57,434 nucleotides of DNA from Haliea sp. (GTDB lineage: Bacteria; Pseudomonadota; Gammaproteobacteria; Pseudomonadales; Halieaceae): positions 1 through 57,434 of the forward strand of contig PKDD01000171.1 in the NCBI GenBank assembly GCA_002862465.1. Direction: 5' to 3'. A model generated the notes under the pieces. It did no database searches. It had not been told where the DNA came from and saw nothing but the letters and a program-made list of their open reading frames with translations. The translations under genes and the position numbers were made by a program. Position 1 is the stretch's first letter. Every line of letters begins with the position of its first letter. This document shows, in pieces, positions 8,649 through 18,075 of the stretch.

Positions 8649-9902
8649 GTGGCGTGCCAGTCCACGCCGGCGGATCGAACAAGCGCTGTCTCAAATGCGT
8701 CCCGACCACCGCCGCCGCCCTCTCCAGTGCCGGTGTTACTCAATGATGAGCAGCCAGATGATGTGTGGGCGCGAATCCGCCTTGGTCTCAATTGGCAGGA
8801 AATTGACCATGCACGGATCGACAAGGCGAGAGTAAGGTTTTTACAGCAGCATAACTATGTACCCGCGGCGCAAGATCGAGCCGACTATTATCTTCATCAC
8901 ATTGTCGAAGAAGTAGATAATCGTGATATGCCGATGGAAATAACGCTGCTGCCAATGATTGAAAGCAACCTTAATCCCTACGCAATCTCTCGTTCTGGCG
9001 CGGGAGGCCTGTGGCAGATTATGCCCAGGACTGGCACGCACCTCGGTTTGGCGCAGAACTCGTGGTACGACGGGCGACACGCTCTTCGTGATTCGACGAC
9101 CGGAGCGCTGGACTATCTCGAAACACTGCACGAGCGATTCGACAACGATTGGCTGCTCGCACTTGCCGCCTATAATTGCGGCGCTGCCAAGGTAAGTCGA
9201 GCGCAACGCCGCAATCAAGCAAGGGGATTGGACACAGATTACTGGTCGCTAGATCTGCCTTTAGAGACCCGTAATTACGTACCAAAGCTACTGGCCCTTG
9301 TCCAGATAGTCGCCGACCCCGAACAATTTAATGTCTCAATTCCAACTGTCGACAATGAACCTTCCTTCGAAGTTGTCGAAATTAGACACCCCATGCATCT
9401 TGTCAAGGCGGCACAAATGGCAGGCGTGAATATTGATGCACTTCGCGCGCTTAACCCCGGTCGACTTCGAGGTATTGTCGCTACGCAAGGAACATCGGAA
9501 TTATTGCTGCCTATCGGCACCCTGAATCAGTTTGAAGCGAGTTTAGCCTTGGCGAGTCCAGAGGAACTTATGCGGTGGGAGAGCTATCAAATACAGCCGG
9601 GAGATAGCCTAAGCTATATCGCCGAGCAATTTAATACGCGTGTAGTCTTGCTGCAACAGCTTAATGGAATTCAAGGCACTAAAATCAGAGCCGGCGATAC
9701 GCTTAATATACCGATCAGCCCTGACGGCTCTGCTGAACCAACCGCGGCACACGATTATCAGGTCCGCAAAGGGGATTCTCTTCATCGCATCGCAGACAAA
9801 TTCAACGTTTCAGTCAGTGATATCGTTATTTGGAATGCGTTAGATCCCGCAGCCTTCATACGCCCCGGCCAACAACTGACCCTTTACGCCACTGATGGCT
9901 AA
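8649..9902 (+). CDS. mltD: Membrane-bound lytic murein transglycosylase MltD-like, with two LysM domains; true start probably upstream
   Basis: From the GTG at 8649 there are 417 residues. A lytic transglycosylase (SLT) domain covers about residues 80-200, with the catalytic glutamate E105 in LPMIESNLNP and the motif GGLWQIMPRTG. Two LysM peptidoglycan-binding repeats follow at about 313-355 and 370-413. The enzyme cuts glycan strands of peptidoglycan, forming 1,6-anhydro ends. The GTG cannot be the natural start: it would begin inside a lipobox (LVAC followed by QST), and the same frame upstream encodes a hydrophobic stretch (RPLSILISIIF), just as E. coli MltD has LVGCQST. No ATG, GTG or TTG precedes it in frame before the hydrophobic core, so the start is non-standard or a base is wrong. 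Confidence 0.85.
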   Translation: MACQSTPADRTSAVSNASRPPPPPSPVPVLLNDEQPDDVWARIRLGLNWQEIDHARIDKARVRFLQQHNYVPAAQDRADYYLHHIVEEVDNRDMPMEITLLPMIESNLNPYAISRSGAGGLWQIMPRTGTHLGLAQNSWYDGRHALRDSTTGALDYLETLHERFDNDWLLALAAYNCGAAKVSRAQRRNQARGLDTDYWSLDLPLETRNYVPKLLALVQIVADPEQFNVSIPTVDNEPSFEVVEIRHPMHLVKAAQMAGVNIDALRALNPGRLRGIVATQGTSELLLPIGTLNQFEASLALASPEELMRWESYQIQPGDSLSYIAEQFNTRVVLLQQLNGIQGTKIRAGDTLNIPISPDGSAEPTAAHDYQVRKGDSLHRIADKFNVSVSDIVIWNALDPAAFIRPGQQLTLYATDG

Positions 9903-9926
9903 GCTAAACACTGAGGCGTGCTTGGC

Positions 9927-11051
9927 ATGACGACCACAGCGCACTACCAAACGCCCTACGGCGCGTTCCAACTGAATTGTTATCCTCCCCGCCCCGATCA
10001 TCCACTAATCGCATGGTGCAGTGCTGACAGCCTGCTGCTAGCAGAAACCCACCGCCGGCAGGCGTCCGGCTCAAAAATATTGGTAATTAATGATACGTAT
10101 GGTGCCCTTTGCGTGGCACTACAACCTCAAGCGTTATGGACCGACTCTACACTGACCGCTCTTGCGCTGCGGAAAAATGAACGTGCCAACCGGCGACCAC
10201 AAACCCGCATTGTCTGGAGCACAGAGGAGCCTTACGACACACCCGAACTGGTCGTTCTGCGCATTCCAAAGCAGCGCTCACTGTTCGAGTATCAACTGTC
10301 AGCGCTGGCGCGCTTGCTGCCACAGCGGACAACCATATTGGCGGCGGGTATGGACAAGCACTTGTCACGTCATACGGCAGCCATTTTAGAGCACTACATC
10401 GGCCCTACACAACGCCACCGCGGCCAGCGCAAAGCGCGCCTTTTTAGCGCGGTACGGGATGAACGATGCGCGCGAGAGTATAACGGGACAGCGACTTATC
10501 ATTGTGAAAAATTGAACGCAGACGTCTGCGGCTTGGCCAATGTCTACAGCAGAGATAAGTTGGACATAGGGACGCGCTTTCTGCTGGAGGAACTACCCGA
10601 GTCGGCTAACGCTGAGACACTCATTGATCTCGCCTGTGGCAATGGCATCTTGGGCTTAGTCGCGTTAAAGCGAGGCATCGCTAAGAACATTGTCTTTTGT
10701 GATGAGTCGGTTATGGCTTTGCGGTCTGCCCGCCTCAATGCAGGTCAAATCTTTCCGCAGGAGGCAGAAAACATTAGCTTCCACTTGGGTGACGGCTTAC
10801 TAGAGTACCGCAAAAAACCAGCACAACTCATTCTATGTAACCCACCTTTTCACTTACAACACACAATAGACGACTTTGCCGGCCGGCATTTGCTCAGCCA
10901 ATGTAGCAAGCATCTGCAGCCTGGCGGACAACTCTACGTGGTCGCTAACAGACATCTGGACTATGTTCGCTCTTTACGCCATGACTTTGGCCGCGTGGAG
11001 AAATTTGCTTGTAACGCCAAGTTCAATATAGTGTTCGCACAAAAGGCGTGA
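9927..11051 (+). CDS. rlmG: 23S rRNA (guanine-N2) methyltransferase RlmG
   Basis: This 374-residue protein has the RsmC/RlmG two-domain plan: a degenerate N-terminal methyltransferase-like domain and a catalytic C-terminal one. Motif I is LIDLACGNGILG and motif IV is NPPF at residues 305-308. The C-terminal segment YVVANRHLDY and the overall length (E. coli RlmG is 378; RsmC about 343) favour RlmG, which makes m2G1835 in 23S rRNA, over RsmC. I chose the ATG at 9927 because the GAGG before it has a workable spacing, whereas the GTG at 9918 sits directly against it. It may be co-transcribed with mltD, 24 bases upstream. Confidence 0.82.
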   Translation: MTTTAHYQTPYGAFQLNCYPPRPDHPLIAWCSADSLLLAETHRRQASGSKILVINDTYGALCVALQPQALWTDSTLTALALRKNERANRRPQTRIVWSTEEPYDTPELVVLRIPKQRSLFEYQLSALARLLPQRTTILAAGMDKHLSRHTAAILEHYIGPTQRHRGQRKARLFSAVRDERCAREYNGTATYHCEKLNADVCGLANVYSRDKLDIGTRFLLEELPESANAETLIDLACGNGILGLVALKRGIAKNIVFCDESVMALRSARLNAGQIFPQEAENISFHLGDGLLEYRKKPAQLILCNPPFHLQHTIDDFAGRHLLSQCSKHLQPGGQLYVVANRHLDYVRSLRHDFGRVEKFACNAKFNIVFAQKA

Positions 11052-11164
11052 ACCCAATGTCTGCAGAGGTTGCATTCTGTGTATCCTTGCGAGTATGTTG
11101 TGGCTCCGTCTTTTTCCGTATGTACGTAGAGAGACGATCCCGAAATCTTAAAGGAGTACATTTT

Positions 11165-11845
11165 ATGAGTCGTATAATGAAGTCTCTGTTGCGAGCCGGA
11201 AGAGCAAGCTTGATTGCACTAGTTGCGCTTGCCTTGCCGATAATGGCACAAGCGGGGGACACCGAAGCACCAAAAGCCGAAGCTCAAGCCGAAGCTCAGC
11301 CCGAAGTTAAAGCTAGCGGTCGTGCAATGGTAATGGAAGCGGAAGCAAAGATCACCGCAGTTGATCTCAAGACTCGCCAGGTGACTTTGCTCGGCCCCGG
11401 CGGAAACACTTTTACGTTGCAATCGCAAGATAAAGCCATAGCTCTAGAGGACGTGAAGGTCGGAGATAGTGTGGTCGTGACCTACATCGCGGCCATAGAA
11501 TCTGAACTGCGCGCACCAACCGCTGAAGAGATTGCTGAACCATGGGTTGTACTTGATGAAGAAGCTGTGTCAGAAGACCCTAGTCACCCCGGTATCGCTG
11601 ATATGCGTGTAATCCGAGCGGTAGTCACTATTGAGGGCATGAATCGTCAAGCTGGCACCGTTACGATTTTAGATTCTCGTGGCATGTTACACCTTATAGG
11701 AGACGTCGAACCGGAAAAAATGGAGGGCGTTACGCTTGGCCAGACCGCTGTCATTGTATTTGCGGAGGCTATGGCATTGACGCTGAAGCATCAGGCGGCA
11801 CCAGCAGAAGGAGCATCGACTGACGAAGCACCGGCAGCAAACTAG
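11165..11845 (+). CDS. Exported protein of unknown function with two similar beta-rich halves
   Basis: I do not recognise this 226-residue protein. The ATG at 11165 follows AAAGGAG by 8 bases and starts a clear signal peptide (basic MSRIMKSLLRAGRAS, hydrophobic LIALVALALPIM, cleavage after AQA), so it is probably periplasmic. After an alanine/glutamate-rich linker (about residues 31-50) come two segments that look alike, about 56-115 and 153-207. Each has a beta-strand pattern with a VTLL or VTIL strand, a G turn, a charged patch and a VGD or LGQ turn before a valine-rich strand. This suggests a duplicated small beta-barrel or OB-like domain. The C-terminus is again Ala/Glu/Pro-rich. It converges on addA and has no informative partners. 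Confidence 0.75.
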   Translation: MSRIMKSLLRAGRASLIALVALALPIMAQAGDTEAPKAEAQAEAQPEVKASGRAMVMEAEAKITAVDLKTRQVTLLGPGGNTFTLQSQDKAIALEDVKVGDSVVVTYIAAIESELRAPTAEEIAEPWVVLDEEAVSEDPSHPGIADMRVIRAVVTIEGMNRQAGTVTILDSRGMLHLIGDVEPEKMEGVTLGQTAVIVFAEAMALTLKHQAAPAEGASTDEAPAAN

Positions 11846-11852
11846 GCGGCAA

Positions 11853-11886
11853 TTGCCCACCGCCGCTAAGTCTTGGCGGCGGGCAA
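11853..11886. terminator. Bidirectional hairpin between converging genes
   Basis: Arms TTGCCCACCGCC (11853-11864) and GGCGGCGGGCAA (11875-11886) pair over 12 positions with one A-C mismatch, with a 10-base loop. The stop codon of addA (11866-11868) lies in the loop. There is no long T run on either side, so termination strength is uncertain. Confidence 0.5.
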
Positions 11887-14800
11887 ATCCAACTCAGGCA
11901 TCACATGTAAGTAGCCCAGAGCCGTAAAGAATAGCGCGCAGCGCAGTGGCTCATGAACCAATCCCCGCAACGCGTTGCGATAACACAGGAGCTGTTTTAG
12001 ATACGCGGTTCCCTCTCTCGCTGCAAAAACATGCAGGGGCTCTCCTGAAGCAGGGCGGCTGCTTTTATAATCCACAATCCAGCGCTCTCCAGTCACTTTA
12101 TCAACAAAGCTGCGATCTATGATGATGTCACGGATACAGCCCCGCTCATCCACCACGGTGAGCGGCCATTCGTTGCGTGCATCAATATGATCATTAGACA
12201 ATATCCACCGTCCGCTATTATCGGACCTCAATGACTGAGCGACAGAACTCATAACCTGCTGCAGAGAGTGCTCGAGCACCCCACCCGAAAGACCTTGACG
12301 CTGTAATGAGATACGCCAACGGCGCTGATCCCGGTCAGTTATCTCTGTAGGCAACGGTGAACGCGCCGCTAATTGCTCTAGCGCAAGGTGCACGACCATA
12401 CCGATACTGCGCTCAATATGATTGTCGTCGGATGCAGAAATATCTGCACGCTCTAAGGCTGAAGTGGTGCAGAAAGGCATTGTTTTTTCGTTACGCGTAT
12501 CGCGGCACAGTCGCGTCAACAGATGTTCAGCGGCCTCTGAAGTCGAAACGCTCACCGCCGCAGGACAATCATTAACCGTCATCTGGTTCTGGACAGTGCT
12601 CCAGATAGCATTCAATAAGGTTTGCTTTGATGGTTCACGAGGCAGCCCGGTTTTTTTCTCATACTTAAAGCTCCAGGTCAGTAGCAAGTGGCTTACTGCG
12701 CGTGTACTGCCTACATATAACAGGCGAGTCGCCTCCAATAACGATTTTTTCCGGCGCTGTTCACGAAGATAGTTATAAAGCGTCGCATCACCTTCCGCGC
12801 TGTGATCGTCAGCAGCGAGCAAAAAGGAACGGTTGCCCTGCGCGCTAATGTGCTCATCCCATAGCAGTAGTTCCCGGCCATCGCTGCGCGGCACTCGATC
12901 TAACTGCGAAATAATGACACGATCAAACTCTAGGCCCTTAGCTTTGTGCAGTGTCATCAGGCTGACTTTACTGTCCGGATTACCGGCACGCACATAACGC
13001 TTCTTTAAACGCATCACCAGCCACTCAACATCAAGGCCCACGCCCTCTCGTTCTGCTAATTCAAGCAACTGCAGGAAATCTTCTGCATCCTCCAAAGCTT
13101 CAGCTTCTGCGACACATGCCGGCCCGCCAAGCTCGACCCAAACCTGCTCGATCCAGACTCTCAACCCTAATCGATCACGCTGTTCTCTGGCTTCGGCAAG
13201 CACTGGAAGCGTGTGCTGCAATCGATGCTTAGCATCATCACTGACGAACTGCTGCAGTTCTGCGCTGCTTAAGCTAGACCAAACAGTATTGTAGGGCACC
13301 GCGTCACCGCAGTTTGCAATGGCCAATAGGTCAGCTAATTGCAGGCCACACCATGGCGCGCGCAATAGCGCTAGCCACGCCAGCCGATCAGCATCACTGG
13401 CGAGAGCGCGACACAGCGTCAACATGTCAGCAACTATGGGGGAACTGGCTAGGCTATCCAAATCTGGCGCATTGTAGCTAACGCCTGCTTGTCTTAGGCG
13501 CTTAATAATTGGTTGCAGATGGCTCCGGGTTCGACCCAGCACCGCAATTGTATCTCGTCCGTTCTTGGCCCAATCGGTAATTTTCGCACAGATATACTCA
13601 ACCTCGTGACCACGAGCATCGTCGCCAGTAAAAGCCTGTATGTTGACAGGCCTCTCGTGGCCTACAGAACGCACGGGAGTAGCCGAGCTATACGCGACCT
13701 GAGCTCGTTGGACATCGTTATTCGCAGGAAAGGCCTGACTGAACGTCTGGTTCACCCACTCTACCAGCCCCTCATCTGAGCGAAAATTACAATTCAGCTG
13801 TAAGTGCTGAAATGCGACGCCGTTGAACCCTTCCTGTCGAGCCTTGAGAAACAAGCCGACATTGGCACCACGAAACCCGTAGATGGATTGCATGCCGTCA
13901 CCTACGATCATCAAAGTCCTCATAGCTTTAGTATTTTCCGCATTGTATTCACCCCACCCACGCGTCAGTTTGCGCAAAAGCTCATATTGATTAATAGCTG
14001 TATCCTGAAATTCATCCACCAATATATGCTCAATCTGATAATCCAGCCGCAGCGCCAATTCAGTGGGTGCGTCATCCTCCCCAAGCGCCAGCAAGGCGGA
14101 TTGTGTCACCTGAGCATAATCAGTGATGCCATGTTTCCGAAATACGAGTAACAGCTGCGCGGCGAGCATGGGAAGTAATCGCGACAGATGTATCACTAAC
14201 TCCCAAGACGCACTACCCTGTTGGGTCACCGGCAGGATTCCAATAGACGCTAAGCGCTCCCTGAGCCTGTCTATTTGCTGCAATTCAATCAATAAGGCTT
14301 TATATTCCTTCTTGCGCCGATCAAATTCGCCCTTGCCAGCGGGAAAGCCCTCTCGCTTGGTGATGCTCTTGCGCCAACTTGCATCCTGCGTCATCAACAA
14401 CTTTCTAAGACTGCGCCAGTCAGACAAATCAGCAGCTGCAGTTCCCGGAAAATGCTCTGGTGCTGTCTCTGCTAAGTTAGTCGCAGAAAATTGCAGGAAC
14501 TCTAGCAGGCTTGCTTCGTAAGGCGCTAATAACAAAGCTAGCTCCGTGAGTTCATCTTGTACCAGTGATTCGACTGCTTGTTGCAGATAAGCTACAGAGC
14601 TCTGTGGCGCATCATGCACTCTAATATTTTCATTCCACTGTTCTCGGCGACTTAGCATCGAAACTAACAATTCTTGTAACCGTCCCCAGTCATTATCAAA
14701 ATGCAGCAACAATGCCTCAAGATCAGCAACCAGAGGATGATCTTCATCTAACAACTTATAAAGCTCTATTACCGCTTCGCGGTAAAATTCTTCAGCATCG

Positions 14801-15231
14801 CTCACCACGTCGGCCTGACCACCAAACTGGCTAAGCACAGGCATCTGCCGAGTTAGCCCTGCGCAAAAACTATCGATTGTCTTAATATTAAAGCGCGAGA
14901 TATCTCGAAGAAGATGCCACCCAAATTCTCTATCAACCTCCAGGGCCCTTTCAGCGAGTGACCGTGTCACCCTTTGGTGCGGACTATTGCAGGATGTCCC
15001 CCGACGGGCATCCAGAAGCGCCATCATCACCCTCTCACGCATTTCCGCTGCCGCCTTGCGGGTAAAGGTAATGGCCAGCACCTGTTCCGGGCGACGAACT
15101 GTAGGCAGTAAACTTAGATAACGCTGAATTAATAATTCAGTTTTTCCCGATCCGGCCGGAGCGCTGACGCAGTAACTGTTCGCAGGATTAATTGCCGCGG
15201 CGCGGGCGGGCGCATCGATGACGGCATTCAT
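11866..15231 (-). CDS. addA: UvrD/Rep-type helicase-nuclease, AddA-like
   Basis: This 1121-residue protein combines a superfamily 1 helicase with a C-terminal PD-(D/E)XK nuclease. Walker A is APAGSGKT at residues 24-31, motif Ia region LAITFTRKAAAEMRERV follows, the Walker B box is VDEFQDT, and motif VI-like LLYVGSTRA precedes the nuclease, whose active-site strand is WIVDYKSSRP. The AddA/RecB family resects double-strand breaks for RecA loading. It pairs with the next gene (5-base gap), which has an AddB-type nuclease with iron-sulfur cysteines, so I call the two an AddAB-like complex rather than RecBCD. No RecC or RecD gene lies alongside. Confidence 0.88.
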   Translation of the reverse strand: MNAVIDAPARAAAINPANSYCVSAPAGSGKTELLIQRYLSLLPTVRRPEQVLAITFTRKAAAEMRERVMMALLDARRGTSCNSPHQRVTRSLAERALEVDREFGWHLLRDISRFNIKTIDSFCAGLTRQMPVLSQFGGQADVVSDAEEFYREAVIELYKLLDEDHPLVADLEALLLHFDNDWGRLQELLVSMLSRREQWNENIRVHDAPQSSVAYLQQAVESLVQDELTELALLLAPYEASLLEFLQFSATNLAETAPEHFPGTAAADLSDWRSLRKLLMTQDASWRKSITKREGFPAGKGEFDRRKKEYKALLIELQQIDRLRERLASIGILPVTQQGSASWELVIHLSRLLPMLAAQLLLVFRKHGITDYAQVTQSALLALGEDDAPTELALRLDYQIEHILVDEFQDTAINQYELLRKLTRGWGEYNAENTKAMRTLMIVGDGMQSIYGFRGANVGLFLKARQEGFNGVAFQHLQLNCNFRSDEGLVEWVNQTFSQAFPANNDVQRAQVAYSSATPVRSVGHERPVNIQAFTGDDARGHEVEYICAKITDWAKNGRDTIAVLGRTRSHLQPIIKRLRQAGVSYNAPDLDSLASSPIVADMLTLCRALASDADRLAWLALLRAPWCGLQLADLLAIANCGDAVPYNTVWSSLSSAELQQFVSDDAKHRLQHTLPVLAEAREQRDRLGLRVWIEQVWVELGGPACVAEAEALEDAEDFLQLLELAEREGVGLDVEWLVMRLKKRYVRAGNPDSKVSLMTLHKAKGLEFDRVIISQLDRVPRSDGRELLLWDEHISAQGNRSFLLAADDHSAEGDATLYNYLREQRRKKSLLEATRLLYVGSTRAVSHLLLTWSFKYEKKTGLPREPSKQTLLNAIWSTVQNQMTVNDCPAAVSVSTSEAAEHLLTRLCRDTRNEKTMPFCTTSALERADISASDDNHIERSIGMVVHLALEQLAARSPLPTEITDRDQRRWRISLQRQGLSGGVLEHSLQQVMSSVAQSLRSDNSGRWILSNDHIDARNEWPLTVVDERGCIRDIIIDRSFVDKVTGERWIVDYKSSRPASGEPLHVFAAREGTAYLKQLLCYRNALRGLVHEPLRCALFFTALGYLHVMPELDLPAAKT

Positions 15232-15236
15232 TTTAA

Positions 15237-17918
15237 TTAGAGCTCCACTCTTTTCTTAAGTGCATTCACTCTGCACAGGGGTTGCAACCCACACCAATTA
15301 CAGCTGGATGGGCTAATGGGATCAACTTGTGCTGCGCCTGATACGAAATCATTAGCGAGACGCTCTAGATTTTCTTGCCAAAGCGTATTAAGGGACGCCC
15401 AATCCTGAGCATCCACCTGACCTTTTATTGCACGCGGAATATCGGTCTCAATACCGTTTGCTACGTCTACCCCACCGAGTCCAACATATCGACAATCACG
15501 GCGAAGAACCTGCGCAAATGCCAATGCTGCTGCGGTGTCATGCTCTGCCAAGCTATATAGTAAAAGCTGCGGCTTGGCGGGTCTAGCACCTAACCAGTCT
15601 CGTACTTTACTTTTGCCCGACTTGTAATCAATGATTACGCGAGATCCATCAGGTAAGTGATCAATGCGATCCACACGCAGGTTAATCTTTAGTTGTGCCA
15701 ATACCAGCGTGACGTCCTGCTCGCGCTGCACTACCGCAAATGTACTGCGTTGACGTTCGACCTTTAGCCATTCATGCAGTAACAATATTAAACGTCGAGA
15801 CTCCAGCTGCCAATACGCGTGGCCCATTCGTCGCCGCTGAACTGCGGGAGCTGCATCCACCGCAGTTTGCACCGCTCGCGCGACGACCTGTTTTTCCAAT
15901 GGCGGATCCAGTGCCTGCAGTGCCCCGTAATCATCGATCTCGCCCCAAAGCGCATACAGTGCGTCATGCAGCAGGGAACCACGCTGACTGGCTGATAAGG
16001 CAACGCTAAAATCCCCGAGTGGATCGACCTTTAACCGATGTCGCGCAAAGGCTCTAAAAGGACACTGTGACTGGTCCTCGATTAGCCCACTACCGCCCCT
16101 GATCTCGGCTTGAGCGTCAAGTTTCACAGAGGGCGCCTTTTGATCACGTAATGTTATCAATACCCCAGACTTGCAGTCACTGATCCAATCTTCTGAGACG
16201 CAGGATGGGTCAAGAGTGGCTTGGACAGCGAAATTGCTCAGCAATGGACTAGGCACTTCCGGAACACCATCAATCTGACGGCAGTAGCTCGCGTGCACTG
16301 ACTGACAAGTTCTAACATAGCCTGTCATCAGTGCTTCGCTGAATGCCCATTGACGCTCTGCTGTGGCATTCGGCATCCCCAATTTTGTCTGCAAAAAAAT
16401 CGGAATAAACGGATTAGGATTCGGAGCCGCGGGCCAACTTGCCCCTTGCATTCCGGTCAGCCATAAGTGTTCAAAAGCGAGCCCTGCCGCCTCCAAAGGC
16501 CCTAGCACCTGAATCGGACTATCCTCAGTCTGCGGCTGAGATATCTGCCGAAAACAACAATCACGCAGCAACTGTAATGCCTCGGCATAGTGCATAGCTT
16601 TGCAGACCGCATCAAAGCCTTTAAATTCTTCAAGCGTCCGCTGCCACAACTCTAGTTGCTGGTATTCCAAAGAATCTAGTCCCTGATTACCCGGCCAGCC
16701 GAACAGGGACAGTACTTTCTTAAAATGCTCAGCCCACTGGGAGGGTAATGCTGCCGAGCGTAAGTCTCTCATCTCAAATAGGGCGCGCAAGTAACGCGCC
16801 AGTACCAGCCCTCTTTTCTCACCCAAGCACACGTTGGATGCCGCATATCGCAGGTCACCAATTGACAGTCGCTCGCTGCCCTCTTTATAAAGTGAGGTCA
16901 CGAAGCACTGCGCCAATGCACTTTGCGCATCGGGTAGAACGAGGAATCGCGAACGCAACACATCAATAACCACCTGCACTGTGGTCTGATTAAGGCCCAA
17001 TGCAAGGGTTGAAAGTGCATCACGCACCAGAGGCGCCTGCCCAAGAGTTATGCCAGTAGAAAAATTAACCGGCAAACTCGTGTAATTATTGCCAAGACAG
17101 TCAAACTCGCGCCGCAACAGGTACTCAAGCGCAATCCTATCTCCGGCCATATCACCCAGAACAATGCCAATAGTCGCCTTAGAGTCGCGGCGGTGAAGGC
17201 TAGCAGCCCAGATTGCAACTGCTCCTAATTCCGCCCGCTTATCACTAAAAGAATGCGCAACACGATCAACCTGATCTGAAGCAGAACTGAATTTTTTCGC
17301 GCTCGCTGCAAGTGCATCGAGTATCGACTGTTCTAGTGGACCGATTTCTTCAAACTCTATCAGGGCGACCCGAGTGAGCGGCAGTTGCCCCGCGATACTC
17401 ATTAGTTGTGCCAGACAATCCACCGACGTGCATTGCCCTTTCATGCTCAAACGTCTCTCAAATAGTGCTAACCACTGCAAAAAAGTACTACAATCTTCGT
17501 CCAACGTAAAAGACTGGCGCAGATCCCACTGATTCAGATCCACTTGCCATCGCAGCAGAGCGTCACGCGCATGATTGGAAAACTGCGCCGCGACGTCAGG
17601 GCGCAAAAGTTGGTAATCTGAAGACTGCTCTCCTTGCTCACAAATTACCTGGCGCCAAAGTTCTAGCGTCTGGTTGAGATCGAGTGGCATCATGGGTTGC
17701 AAAAGATCTAGATTAACAGCCAATTCCCATTGTCCCCGCAGCCACTCCTCTAACGGCTGCACTGCAAGAGGCTCCCATACCCGTTCTCCCGTCGCCATGT
17801 GCTCAGCATCCCACTCGGCTTTGATACGCCTGGCCAACCGGTAATTCGGCGTTAAGAGCACGAAGCCTTCACTGATCAACTGCTCAAGTTGACTAATATC
17901 GTAGAGGCCTCGTGCCAA
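15237..17918 (-). CDS. addB: AddB-like exonuclease subunit with iron-sulfur cluster motif
   Basis: This 893-residue protein matches the proteobacterial DNA-repair family that partners AddA-like helicases. The N-terminal portion is a degenerate helicase fold without a good Walker A. The C-terminal third holds the nuclease strand VIIDYKSG and the motif ARPAKPQLLLYSL. A cysteine in QSQCPFRAFARHR before the nuclease and three cysteines in CNWCGLQPLC near the C-terminus match the four-cysteine 4Fe-4S clamp known from AddB. It probably supplies the second nuclease and the Chi-scanning fold. It is the promoter-proximal gene of a two-gene leftward operon and is divergent from the DAHP synthase gene. 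Confidence 0.85.
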   Translation of the reverse strand: MARGLYDISQLEQLISEGFVLLTPNYRLARRIKAEWDAEHMATGERVWEPLAVQPLEEWLRGQWELAVNLDLLQPMMPLDLNQTLELWRQVICEQGEQSSDYQLLRPDVAAQFSNHARDALLRWQVDLNQWDLRQSFTLDEDCSTFLQWLALFERRLSMKGQCTSVDCLAQLMSIAGQLPLTRVALIEFEEIGPLEQSILDALAASAKKFSSASDQVDRVAHSFSDKRAELGAVAIWAASLHRRDSKATIGIVLGDMAGDRIALEYLLRREFDCLGNNYTSLPVNFSTGITLGQAPLVRDALSTLALGLNQTTVQVVIDVLRSRFLVLPDAQSALAQCFVTSLYKEGSERLSIGDLRYAASNVCLGEKRGLVLARYLRALFEMRDLRSAALPSQWAEHFKKVLSLFGWPGNQGLDSLEYQQLELWQRTLEEFKGFDAVCKAMHYAEALQLLRDCCFRQISQPQTEDSPIQVLGPLEAAGLAFEHLWLTGMQGASWPAAPNPNPFIPIFLQTKLGMPNATAERQWAFSEALMTGYVRTCQSVHASYCRQIDGVPEVPSPLLSNFAVQATLDPSCVSEDWISDCKSGVLITLRDQKAPSVKLDAQAEIRGGSGLIEDQSQCPFRAFARHRLKVDPLGDFSVALSASQRGSLLHDALYALWGEIDDYGALQALDPPLEKQVVARAVQTAVDAAPAVQRRRMGHAYWQLESRRLILLLHEWLKVERQRSTFAVVQREQDVTLVLAQLKINLRVDRIDHLPDGSRVIIDYKSGKSKVRDWLGARPAKPQLLLYSLAEHDTAAALAFAQVLRRDCRYVGLGGVDVANGIETDIPRAIKGQVDAQDWASLNTLWQENLERLANDFVSGAAQVDPISPSSCNWCGLQPLCRVNALKKRVEL

Positions 17919-18075
17919 TTTACTCTCCTGCGTTATGGTTTAATTGGTTATGACGCCTACACAAATCTCTGGGATTACATTAGACTTCCGCGCCCGCGGC
18001 CGGTTTACCATAATGGCTGCGGTTTAGGCCAGAGTGGCTGCACACATATGGAAGCACTTTATCAGGTAACCAACG

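Noticed and set aside
12357-14521. Rightward frames inside addA
   Set aside because: They lie antisense to a well-supported gene and lack ribosome sites or family matches.
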